Of a stretch of DNA of 64,000 nucleotides, positions 33,975-41,209 are shown one piece after another; the stretch's first letter is position 1, and each line of letters opens with the position of its first letter. This DNA comes from an uncultured Corynebacterium sp. Lineage in GTDB: Bacteria > Actinomycetota > Actinomycetes > Mycobacteriales > Mycobacteriaceae. The translations under genes were made by a program, and so were the position numbers. Where the stretch lies: the NCBI GenBank assembly GCA_943914465.1, contig CALUCD010000005.1, forward strand, positions 135,602 through 199,601. Direction: 5' to 3'. The notes under the pieces are model-generated. The model made no database searches. It saw only the letters and a list, made by a program, of their open reading frames with translations, and was not told where the DNA came from.

Positions 33975-34856
33975 ATGCCCGCGTTTGAGGCGTTGCCGTC
34001 GATGCCGTTTTGGCAGGATCTGGCGGTGCAGGATACACAGAAGGCGGCGTATTTTTACTCCCATCTGCTCGGCTGGGAGGTGGGGCAGGCAAGCCCGGCA
34101 AGCCGCGGCCCCTACCGCGTTGCGCGCAAAGATGGGCTGCCGGTGGCAGGCATCATCCCCACCGATGGCGCCTCCGGCAGCATGTGGGTGACGTACTTCC
34201 TCGCTGTGGCTGGTGACGGCACTGGGCACGCCGGGCGTGCTGCGCTGGTGGATCGGGTACACCAGCTCGGTGGCAGCGTTTTGGGCAGCGCGGAGGTGGA
34301 CCTGGGGGAGATGACTATCTGCCAGGACCCGGCTGGTGGACTGTTCGGGTTGATGACACCGCGCGGGGAAGACCAGTTCGTTGCCGCCGGTGAGCCTGGT
34401 GTGCCGGTGTGGTATGAGTACACCGCGCCAGAGAAGTCCGTGGTGGATTTCTACGGTGAGTTGTTTAACTGGGAGCTGCGCCTCGCGAGCGGAAACGCTG
34501 GCGAGAACGGGAACACCGGGCAGAACGGGGATAACGCGGCTGGTGCAGATGGCGCAGATGACGCAGATGGCGCAGCGTATTTCACCGCACTCAGCGACGG
34601 CGCCCCGTTTTTAGGTTTGCGTGTGGTGGAGGGGATCGGCGCTGGCATGTGGCAGACGTATTTCGGGGTGGAGGATATTGAGCTGGCTGCCCGCCGCGTC
34701 GGGGAGCTTGGCGGTACGCTCATCGACGGGCCGCTGCTGAGTCCCTTCGGCCCGATCGCAGCGGTGGAGGATCCAACTGGGGCGGGGTTTTTACTCTGCG
34801 AGATTGATCCTCCAAGCCTCGATGAGGTGCACGAAGCTGATTCGGTGTTGTTGTGA
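33975..34856 (+). CDS. VOC-superfamily protein, two glyoxalase domains
   Basis: 293 residues. Two betaalphabetabetabeta VOC modules: PFWQDLAVQDTQKAAYFYSHLLGWEV (about 10-135) and VWYEYTAPEKSVVDFYGELFNWEL (about 145-275). A low-complexity insert (about 170-195, GENGNTGQNGDNAAGADGADDADGA-type) from a 9-nt repeat interrupts the second module. VOC proteins include glyoxalases and antibiotic-binding proteins; the metal-ligand pattern is not decisive. The last codons overlap the next gene start (GTGA). Confidence 0.85.
   Translation: MPAFEALPSMPFWQDLAVQDTQKAAYFYSHLLGWEVGQASPASRGPYRVARKDGLPVAGIIPTDGASGSMWVTYFLAVAGDGTGHAGRAALVDRVHQLGGSVLGSAEVDLGEMTICQDPAGGLFGLMTPRGEDQFVAAGEPGVPVWYEYTAPEKSVVDFYGELFNWELRLASGNAGENGNTGQNGDNAAGADGADDADGAAYFTALSDGAPFLGLRVVEGIGAGMWQTYFGVEDIELAARRVGELGGTLIDGPLLSPFGPIAAVEDPTGAGFLLCEIDPPSLDEVHEADSVLL
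34544..34575. repeat. 9-nt tandem repeat in VOC gene
   Basis: Units of gcagatggc/gcagatgac repeated about 3.5 times, encoding Ala-Asp-Gly/Asp residues inside the second VOC module. Confidence 0.6.
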
Positions 34857-35749
34857 GGGGCGGGGTTGTTGTGAACGGTGGGGTGGTGTGGGTGCGAGGT
34901 GGCGTCGTCACGCTGTGTTGTGCGCTCTGCTTCGCGCTGTGCCTGACAGCGCAACCGGCGCACGCGTACCACGTTGACCCTGCATACGGCCGTGATCGTA
35001 CCGCGTTGGCCGTGGTGCACCCGGATGGGCGGGTATCCATGTCGCCGGAGGCAGAGGAAGCCCGGCCCGCGCTGTCGCTGTCAAAGCTCTACCTCGGATA
35101 CTACGTGCTCTACAACGGCACGAAGGCAGAAAAGCGGCAGGTCAAGGAGATGATCGTGTCCTCGGATGACGCGATCGCTTCCCGCCTTGACGCCGCCTAC
35201 CCCGAGGCCATCTCCACCATCGCCGAGGATTTCGACTTAGCTACCACCGAACGTAACGGGTACTGGGGAAAAACAACCACGTCAGCGCGCGATGTCGCCA
35301 CCTTCATCGCGGAGATCATCTGGGACCCGCGAGCAGAACCGCTTTTCGACGGCATGGCCGACCAGGACGCCATCGCCGCCGACGGCTTTATCCAGGGCTT
35401 CGGTACTGCGCGCCTGGACCGGGTAAAGGGATCCAAAATGGGCTGGTCCGACGCCGGGGAAACCGCCACCGCCAGCGTGTCCTGGGGTGAAATCGGTGAT
35501 GATGTGTGGGCGGTCGCCGCACTTACGCTCGGGTCTGCGTACGAGAACACCGTGGACACACGCGTGGGGATCAAACAGGTCGACGACCATCCGGACACGC
35601 TGTCAACCCGGCTGTGGGATCCAGAACGGTTTGGCATGCCCGCTGGCCCAACTCCGAACTGGGCAGCGGCGCTGGCAGATGATCAAGGCAGGGGCGCGGC
35701 GGGCGCCGCTGGTCAGCACCTGGCGGCACACCTTCAATACGGCCAATAA
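34853..35749 (+). CDS. Secreted serine-hydrolase-like protein (PBP/beta-lactamase fold)
   Basis: 298 residues, GTG start overlapping the VOC stop. Signal peptide VTLCCALCFALCLTAQPAHA. Penicillin-binding-like motifs: SLSK (75-78), SSDDAIASR (about 103-111) and KGSKMGW (about 190), in the order SxxK, SxN-like, KxG. Probably an exported D,D-peptidase-like or inactive relative acting in the cell wall. The last 10 or so codons run into DNA that resembles the 3' end of the gene at 37244, so the C-terminus may be altered. Confidence 0.78.
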   Translation: MRGGVVVNGGVVWVRGGVVTLCCALCFALCLTAQPAHAYHVDPAYGRDRTALAVVHPDGRVSMSPEAEEARPALSLSKLYLGYYVLYNGTKAEKRQVKEMIVSSDDAIASRLDAAYPEAISTIAEDFDLATTERNGYWGKTTTSARDVATFIAEIIWDPRAEPLFDGMADQDAIAADGFIQGFGTARLDRVKGSKMGWSDAGETATASVSWGEIGDDVWAVAALTLGSAYENTVDTRVGIKQVDDHPDTLSTRLWDPERFGMPAGPTPNWAAALADDQGRGAAGAAGQHLAAHLQYGQ

Positions 35750-35783
35750 AGTCGGCCACGTCACGCACACACCTGCGTTAGCG
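35741..35783 (-). repeat. Copy of the 3' end of the gene at 37244-38167
   Basis: About 43 nt here match 37264-37306 closely (first half nearly identical; both read RDVADF[I/L]GRIE on the minus strand). Diverges outside. It overlaps the end of the hydrolase gene and looks like a recombination scar. Confidence 0.65.
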
Positions 35784-35981
35784 AGGCGCAGAACAGGACA
35801 GGTGCACCACTGCAGGCGGTCTCATGCAAGGGCGACAAACACACTGATGGGTATACTTTTGGCGAAATATACCTGCCCGGAGGTAGTAAGTCGTACGGCT
35901 CCCATAGTGGGAACGTAGTGACCGTTGCGTGCGGGGCCTAGACCGGGTGGGGCGGGTAAAGATGGGTGGTGTAGTTAACAC
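35750..35981. other. Intergenic segment with an inverted repeat
   Basis: Contains GGTATA-N12-TATACC (35851-35874), nearly symmetric through its spacer (TTT...AAA). Could be an operator, an IS end or a weak hairpin; no gene in this stretch. Confidence 0.4.
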
Positions 35982-36605
35982 GTGTGGTTGCACTCTTTGC
36001 AATTCAGAGTGGTGGGAAGCGCCGAAAACTACGCCGAAGATGCTGGCCTAGAGTTGGACATCGCTGATGAGTTTTCTCAGTTTTCGCGCCGCCTTGGGGT
36101 GGAAGGCGCTCGGGATACATTTACCGGATTATGGTCCACCCAATTTGTCTACAACGAATATTCGCTTCTTGAAGGCGATTTTCTAGCTAGAGGGTTGTGC
36201 CTCGATCTCCTGTGTGACAGTGCACATCCCATCCCACTTACCACGATGTTCCTATGTTTAGGCGAAGTCCTTAGGCAGAAAGCTAGATGTACGATCACGC
36301 AGTTGACTTTGCTAGTTGAACCATGCTCAGTCGGTATCGATAGGGCGGCTGGAGAGGGTGGTGACGATTGGCCGCGATTCTTCGAGCAACCCGTCGCTGT
36401 CAACCCGGAGCCGACTGTCCGCTGCTCGAACATCAGTTACACGTGTAGGAGTGGAGTAAATTCGACGGATCCGTCTGGGGTGGTAGCGGCGTTGAGAGCG
36501 CAATGCTCGCTATCCGAGTTGGCGCTACCTTTTGCTGGAATTCTGTCGCAACTGGAAGAACGATCGCTTCAGCATGCTCGAACGATTCAGATTACCGCCA
36601 GTTAG
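35982..36605 (+). CDS. Unknown protein in an A+T-richer insert
   Basis: 207 residues from GTG 35982; GTG 36009/36012 are alternative starts and none has a good ribosome site. Soluble, with seven cysteines (GLCLDLLCD, RCSNISYTCRS, QCSL and others) and no signal peptide. I recognise no family. Codon use and base composition differ from neighbours, and the region is bracketed by a short duplication, so recent acquisition is likely. Its end overlaps the following lipoprotein start by 32 nt. Confidence 0.5.
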   Translation: MWLHSLQFRVVGSAENYAEDAGLELDIADEFSQFSRRLGVEGARDTFTGLWSTQFVYNEYSLLEGDFLARGLCLDLLCDSAHPIPLTTMFLCLGEVLRQKARCTITQLTLLVEPCSVGIDRAAGEGGDDWPRFFEQPVAVNPEPTVRCSNISYTCRSGVNSTDPSGVVAALRAQCSLSELALPFAGILSQLEERSLQHARTIQITAS

Positions 36606-37116
36606 AGCCTGCCTATTGATGGCGATCCTGGCGCTGTCGGGTTGTGGGCAAGACTCGAGCGATCTACCCACAGTTGAACAGCCGACTATCAGGCTAAAGG
36701 TTTCTCAGGGATCTTACGCAGTGGTTATCCCTGAAGATGCTGAGTTTCATAAGTTGCTTAACATCTCCGACGCGCTGGATGACTACAACGCGCCTGTCCC
36801 TAGCACCTGGCATCGGATCGACTACGACGATGACAAGGCCTTGTCAGTCCACGTCGAGAATTGCGCGGACCTCGACTTGCTGGATCTCATTATTTACGAT
36901 CAGCTTGATGTCGAAGGTCGGCCTACCCAATATAGGTATAGCCCTGTGTGCGGCACTGAGCCAGGTAGCGACTGTGACGACTTGCCAACAGTTCCGCCAG
37001 ATGCGCAACGAGATTTAGGCCGCCCAAGCATAAATCATTTCGCTTTTTCAGGGATATGTATCAGCGAAGACGGTTTGGATGCTATAAGTTTTATCACTTT
37101 CCTGCAGAAGGAGTAG
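36574..37116 (+). CDS. Putative lipoprotein, unknown
   Basis: 180 residues from ATG 36574. Signal peptide with lipobox ALSGC (Cys about 24), then a polar mature chain with the cysteines ENCADLD, PVCGTEPGSDCDD and SGICIS, which may pair. The start lies inside the upstream gene in another frame, and the pair is probably one transcript. No family recognised. The protein should be anchored at the outer face of the membrane. Confidence 0.6.
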   Translation: MLERFRLPPVRACLLMAILALSGCGQDSSDLPTVEQPTIRLKVSQGSYAVVIPEDAEFHKLLNISDALDDYNAPVPSTWHRIDYDDDKALSVHVENCADLDLLDLIIYDQLDVEGRPTQYRYSPVCGTEPGSDCDDLPTVPPDAQRDLGRPSINHFAFSGICISEDGLDAISFITFLQKE

Positions 37117-37243
37117 GTTCACTGCGCGTGTTCAGCCTCGCGCCTGAACAGCGATCTGACGGAAGCGCGAACGGCTAATCCCAACACCGATTTCGTTGGC
37201 CGGTGCGTTGAATGTCTGAACTCTAACAGTGCCTCGGTGGTAC

Positions 37244-38167
37244 TTAGGGTTGGTCGATTCTTTCGATACGGCCAAGGAAGTCGGCTACGTCACGCACGCG
37301 CCTGCGCGATTCTTCCGGCGTGGCGACGTAGTGGGTCGAATGGTACTCAATGACCTGGCCGGGTAGTGCGGACCGCGCGACGCTTGTGGCGACCTCGTCA
37401 CGGTTTGCCACCTGCACCAGCACCGGCACCGTGTTGTCGGGCACTGTGCTGTCAGACACTGTGCTGGACGGCGGGGTCGTGGGAAAGGTGAACACGTAGG
37501 CATCTGCACCTGCAGGCACGCAAGCAGCGCTGGAGCCGAACGCCCACACAGCGACTGCGCTTGCGCCCTGGGAACGAGCGAAGTCAACGGCTCGCGCTGC
37601 CCGCGCCGCGAGTTCCCCCTGGTCGGTCTCATCAGCTGGCCCAGCCGATCCAGCCGGCACATCCAGATCAAGGATGGTCACGCCAGAAAGTTCAGCTACG
37701 CCGGCGACTTCGGGGCGCCAGGCATGTTCCTGAGCGGTGGTGGCGGCGGTGGAGGGGGCGTCGTAAAGCGAAATGCCCCACACGCCGGACGGTGCGGACG
37801 GGGTGAACAGCGCGCCTAGCTCATGCGGTGAGGTAGTGACCTCGCCGGGAAATGCGACACCGGGCATGGCATGGTCCACGGCGCTGCCCAGCATGAGCAT
37901 GGCCGCGTGCGTGATGCGATCCGGCAGCAGCGCAAGATACTGTGCGGAAGCCCGGTCATAGGTGGCGTCAAGGTAGCTAACCAGCTGCTCTAACTGCAGC
38001 TCCGCTGGCAGGGTGCGCTCAACGCCGCCGACCTGAAACTCGCGGCCGTGCTGCTCGTTGATGGGGTAGGCACCGTCGGGCGCGCCGGGCGGGAGGGGCT
38101 GATCGGGTAGCGCAGGCTGATCGGGCTGGTCTACCAAATTGTCACCCGATCCTGCGGCGCCAACCAC
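37244..38167 (-). CDS. Conserved hypothetical protein downstream of pepO
   Basis: 307 residues from GTG 38167, overlapping the pepO 3' end by 37 nt. The start is Pro/Gln-rich (DQPDQPALPDQPLPPGAPDG). Then come blocks LQLEQLVSYLDATYDRASAQYLALLPDRITHAAML and DYARSQG-like VDFARSQGASAVAVWAFGSSAACV, with a TTPPSSTVSDSTVPDNTVP repeat linker from a short DNA repeat. It resembles no family I can name. Its 3' end is duplicated at 35.74 kb. Confidence 0.65.
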   Translation of the reverse strand: MVGAAGSGDNLVDQPDQPALPDQPLPPGAPDGAYPINEQHGREFQVGGVERTLPAELQLEQLVSYLDATYDRASAQYLALLPDRITHAAMLMLGSAVDHAMPGVAFPGEVTTSPHELGALFTPSAPSGVWGISLYDAPSTAATTAQEHAWRPEVAGVAELSGVTILDLDVPAGSAGPADETDQGELAARAARAVDFARSQGASAVAVWAFGSSAACVPAGADAYVFTFPTTPPSSTVSDSTVPDNTVPVLVQVANRDEVATSVARSALPGQVIEYHSTHYVATPEESRRRVRDVADFLGRIERIDQP

Positions 38168-40086
38168 ACAGCCGAGCCTTCCTCAACGTCGAAGGCGTCG
38201 TAGAACTCCTTCACGTTGGCGGCAATGACGTTGCAGCGGAACTCATTGGGCGAGTGCGGGTCGATGGCCAGCAGTTGCGCGGCCATCTCCGGGCGCGCCT
38301 TCGAGCGCCACACGCGCGCCCAGGCGAGGAAGAGACGTTGGAAGCCGCTGTACTCGCCGTCAAGATCGCCGAACGGCTGCGTCGGGCCGTCCTCAAGGCC
38401 GTGGTCGGCGAGGTAAAGCTTGTACGCCACCACCGCGATGCCCAGGCCGCCGAGGTCACCGATATTTTCACCGAGCGTGAACTCACCGTTGACCCCGGTC
38501 ACAGCCGCGCCGGTGCCCCCAGCACCACCAGCGCCCTCAGCACTGTCAGCACCATCAGCGCCGCGCAGCACCGCCGGCACAAGCCCGTCGAACTGGCCGA
38601 CCAACTTCGAAGTGAGCTCCTCAAAGCGAGCGCGATCGGTGTCGGTCCACCAGGAGTTGAGGTTGCCGTGGCCGTCATAACGCGAGCCCTGATCATCAAA
38701 ACCGTGGCCGATCTCATGGCCAATCACCGCCCCAATCGCGCCGAAGTTCTCGGCGGCATCGGCCTGCGGGTCGTAGAACGGCGGCTGGAGAATCGCGGCA
38801 GGGAAAGTGATGTCATTGACCACCGGGTTGTAAAACGCGTTGACTGTTTGCGGGGTGGTCACCCACTCCGCGCGATCTGCAGGCCGCCCGATCTTCGCCA
38901 GCTGGTAATCGTGCTCGAATGCGGCACCCGCGCGTACGTTATCCAACAGATGCTCACCAGATTCGTGCACGTGCAAGCCATCGAAGCTGCGCCACGTGTC
39001 CGGGTAGCCGATCTTCGCGTTGAACTGTTCGAGTTTTTCCAGCGCCCGCTGTTTCGTCTCGTCGCTCATCCACTCCAGCGCGTTGATCCGTTCACGATAC
39101 GCACGGACCAGATACTCAACCAGCTCGAGCATTTCGCTTTTCGACGCCGCCGGGAAATGCTTCCGCACATACTCCTGCCCAATTTCTTCCCCGACGTACG
39201 ACTCCGCCAGCCCAACGCCGCGCTTCCACCGGTCACGCTGTTCAGTCGCCCCGGACAGGTGCGTGCCGTAGAAGTCGAAGTTGGCCTTGCCGATTTCTTC
39301 CGGCAACACGCCAGCACGAGACCGCAAAATGGTCCATGCCGCCCACAGCTGCCAGTCGGCGAGCGTTTCCGGGCGCAGCATGCCAGCCAAGTCGTCGGTG
39401 AACGACGGCATCATGTTGATCAACCGGCCCTGCGGGATACCTGAGCTGGTGAGCAGGGTTTGAATAATCGTGGGCAGCTCGTTGAACTCAACCGGGTTGT
39501 AGGTCGCCATCGCGTCGCGGGATTTGACCACGTCCCAGTGGCTTTCCGCCACCTGCGTCTCTAACGCCACAATCCGCTTCGCCGCTACCTCTGGGGTCAA
39601 CCCGAGCAGATACTTCGGGTCCAAAAAGCCCAGCATGCGGGCGACGTGCTGCTCGTACTTCGCAAGGGTTTCCGCGTGCTGCGGCTCGCGATAGTACGCC
39701 TCATCCGGCAACCCAAGGCCCGATTGAATGAGGTACGCCACCGAAGTTTCACCCTGGGAGTCCTTCTCCACCCAGTACGTCAGTGGCGCGCCGATGCCTT
39801 CGCGCTCCAACAAACCCAGGTTGCGAACGAACTCTTCAACGTCCGCCACCGCGATCCTGTCTAAATCTGCCTCAAGGGGGCCAAGACCTGCAGCGTTGAT
39901 CGCGTCTGTGTCCATAAAGGAGCGATACAACGTGCCACCGCGGCCGGTGCTGTGCTCCAACAGGGCATGCACGTCGGCTTCGGATTTATCACGCAGGGCG
40001 TAGAAGGATCCGTCGATACCGCGATCCGCCGGGATTTCATGGGTAGCTACCCACTGGCCGTTGACTAGCTCAAAGAGGTCACGCAT
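38131..40086 (-). CDS. pepO: M13 (neprilysin-type) metallopeptidase
   Basis: 651 residues, full length for bacterial PepO. Zinc motif HEIGH (His457, Glu458, His461) in IGAVIGHEIGHGFDDQG, third ligand region GENIGDLGG, and the substrate-binding NAFYNPVVNDITFPAAILQPPF. Cleaves oligopeptides. No signal peptide, so cytosolic. A low-complexity insert GADGADSAEGAGGAGGTGA just before GENIGD comes from a 9-nt repeat (38513-38562); it lies in a loop and probably does not stop activity. Confidence 0.93.
   Translation of the reverse strand: MRDLFELVNGQWVATHEIPADRGIDGSFYALRDKSEADVHALLEHSTGRGGTLYRSFMDTDAINAAGLGPLEADLDRIAVADVEEFVRNLGLLEREGIGAPLTYWVEKDSQGETSVAYLIQSGLGLPDEAYYREPQHAETLAKYEQHVARMLGFLDPKYLLGLTPEVAAKRIVALETQVAESHWDVVKSRDAMATYNPVEFNELPTIIQTLLTSSGIPQGRLINMMPSFTDDLAGMLRPETLADWQLWAAWTILRSRAGVLPEEIGKANFDFYGTHLSGATEQRDRWKRGVGLAESYVGEEIGQEYVRKHFPAASKSEMLELVEYLVRAYRERINALEWMSDETKQRALEKLEQFNAKIGYPDTWRSFDGLHVHESGEHLLDNVRAGAAFEHDYQLAKIGRPADRAEWVTTPQTVNAFYNPVVNDITFPAAILQPPFYDPQADAAENFGAIGAVIGHEIGHGFDDQGSRYDGHGNLNSWWTDTDRARFEELTSKLVGQFDGLVPAVLRGADGADSAEGAGGAGGTGAAVTGVNGEFTLGENIGDLGGLGIAVVAYKLYLADHGLEDGPTQPFGDLDGEYSGFQRLFLAWARVWRSKARPEMAAQLLAIDPHSPNEFRCNVIAANVKEFYDAFDVEEGSAVWLAPQDRVTIW
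38513..38562. repeat. 9-nt tandem repeat in pepO
   Basis: About five units of the type agcaccacc/agcgccctc/agcactgtc, encoding Ala/Gly/Asp-rich residues before the third zinc ligand. Confidence 0.65.
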
Positions 40087-40170
40087 GCACCCACTCTAAC
40101 GGGTCCCGGCGTTCGTGCTCCGCTCTAGGGGGTTCTAGGCATTCCAGGCGTGCGCGGCGTTCCAGGCGTT

Positions 40171-41160
40171 CTAAACGCTGGTGTGGGCGACAATCCAGTT
40201 GGATGCAGCCCGCGGAGTCTCGACCCCATAGCGCCCGTGCGCCCCGATCCCGTCGAGCACACCAACCGAGTCAAACCCGCGTTTGCCCAGGTGGGATGAA
40301 AACTCAGCAACAGGCACCCGGCCGGCGATGAGGTTGGTGCGCATTGCCGGGTCAACCAAATCGCGGTAGCGCTCATCCATCGAGCAGACAATGTCGTCGG
40401 GACGGCAGATCTCCAACACCCTGCCAGCCAGGTCGCCGTAGCCACCTTCGAGCTCACCCAGCGCCCCGCGCGAAGCCGGTGATGTATTCGGGGAGAGCAC
40501 CGCACCGTTGCCGCCCTGGTACGGGTTGGCAATGAGCGCAACCGCCGCAAGTCGCTCCGCGCGGACCGGGCCGTTGCCGTAGGCAATGTCGCGGGTCAGC
40601 CGGGCAGCGATGTCAGCGCCAAGCGAATACCCCGTCAGGGAAAAAGTCGCGCCCGGGCACGTCTGCGCAAGCCTGGCGATGGTGCCGCGGGTTTTGGAAT
40701 ATCCCTCCGCCGAGGCGTTTGCGTAGTGTGTCGCGGCAAACGCAGCGGCGTTGTAGGACACCCACAGCGGCTGCACCCGCCCCCCGGTCGCCGCTTGTGT
40801 GAGCAACCCGGTAGAAAACACTTGGCCGCCGTGCGGCAGGAAGGTCGGTATTCCGGCGACGGTGTTCGCACCACCCGGCACCGCGATCAGGTAGTGGGCT
40901 TTGCAGCCTTGCTGGCGCAGCAACAGTGGCGCATCATCAGACGACATCATCGGCGCCGGCGCGCCGGGTAGTGCAGGCACTGCTGGTGCTGCTACTGGTG
41001 GCACGGGTTGGGCTGGTTGGGCAAGAGCCGGGGTTGGGGTGAGCAGACCCATTCCCGTCGCCGCGGCTACCAGCGCCGACGCGAGCGCTGTGGTCAACCT
41101 GCTGGTTGACCGGCTGGCCAGCCTGGAAGTCAGCGCTGTAGTCGAGGGCCTGCGTTTCAT
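40171..41160 (-). CDS. Secreted cutinase-family esterase
   Basis: 329 residues. Signal peptide about 1-47 (ALASALVAAATGMGLLTPTPALA) and a Pro/Ala linker, then a cutinase domain: LTGYSLGAD with Ser179, Asp in ICRPDDIVC, His in IGAHGRYG, and four cysteines (86, 168 and the ICRPDDIVC pair) for disulfides. Mycolata cutinase-like proteins hydrolyse esters of lipids or envelope glycolipids such as mycolates. The gene sits downstream of emb on the same strand. A 9-nt repeat (ggcgttcca) follows the stop at about 40137-40171. Confidence 0.88.
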   Translation of the reverse strand: MKRRPSTTALTSRLASRSTSRLTTALASALVAAATGMGLLTPTPALAQPAQPVPPVAAPAVPALPGAPAPMMSSDDAPLLLRQQGCKAHYLIAVPGGANTVAGIPTFLPHGGQVFSTGLLTQAATGGRVQPLWVSYNAAAFAATHYANASAEGYSKTRGTIARLAQTCPGATFSLTGYSLGADIAARLTRDIAYGNGPVRAERLAAVALIANPYQGGNGAVLSPNTSPASRGALGELEGGYGDLAGRVLEICRPDDIVCSMDERYRDLVDPAMRTNLIAGRVPVAEFSSHLGKRGFDSVGVLDGIGAHGRYGVETPRAASNWIVAHTSV

Positions 41161-41209
41161 TCGCGTGTCACGTCCTGTTTCGCTCGTGCACCCAGGCGTG
41201 ACCCGGGTG

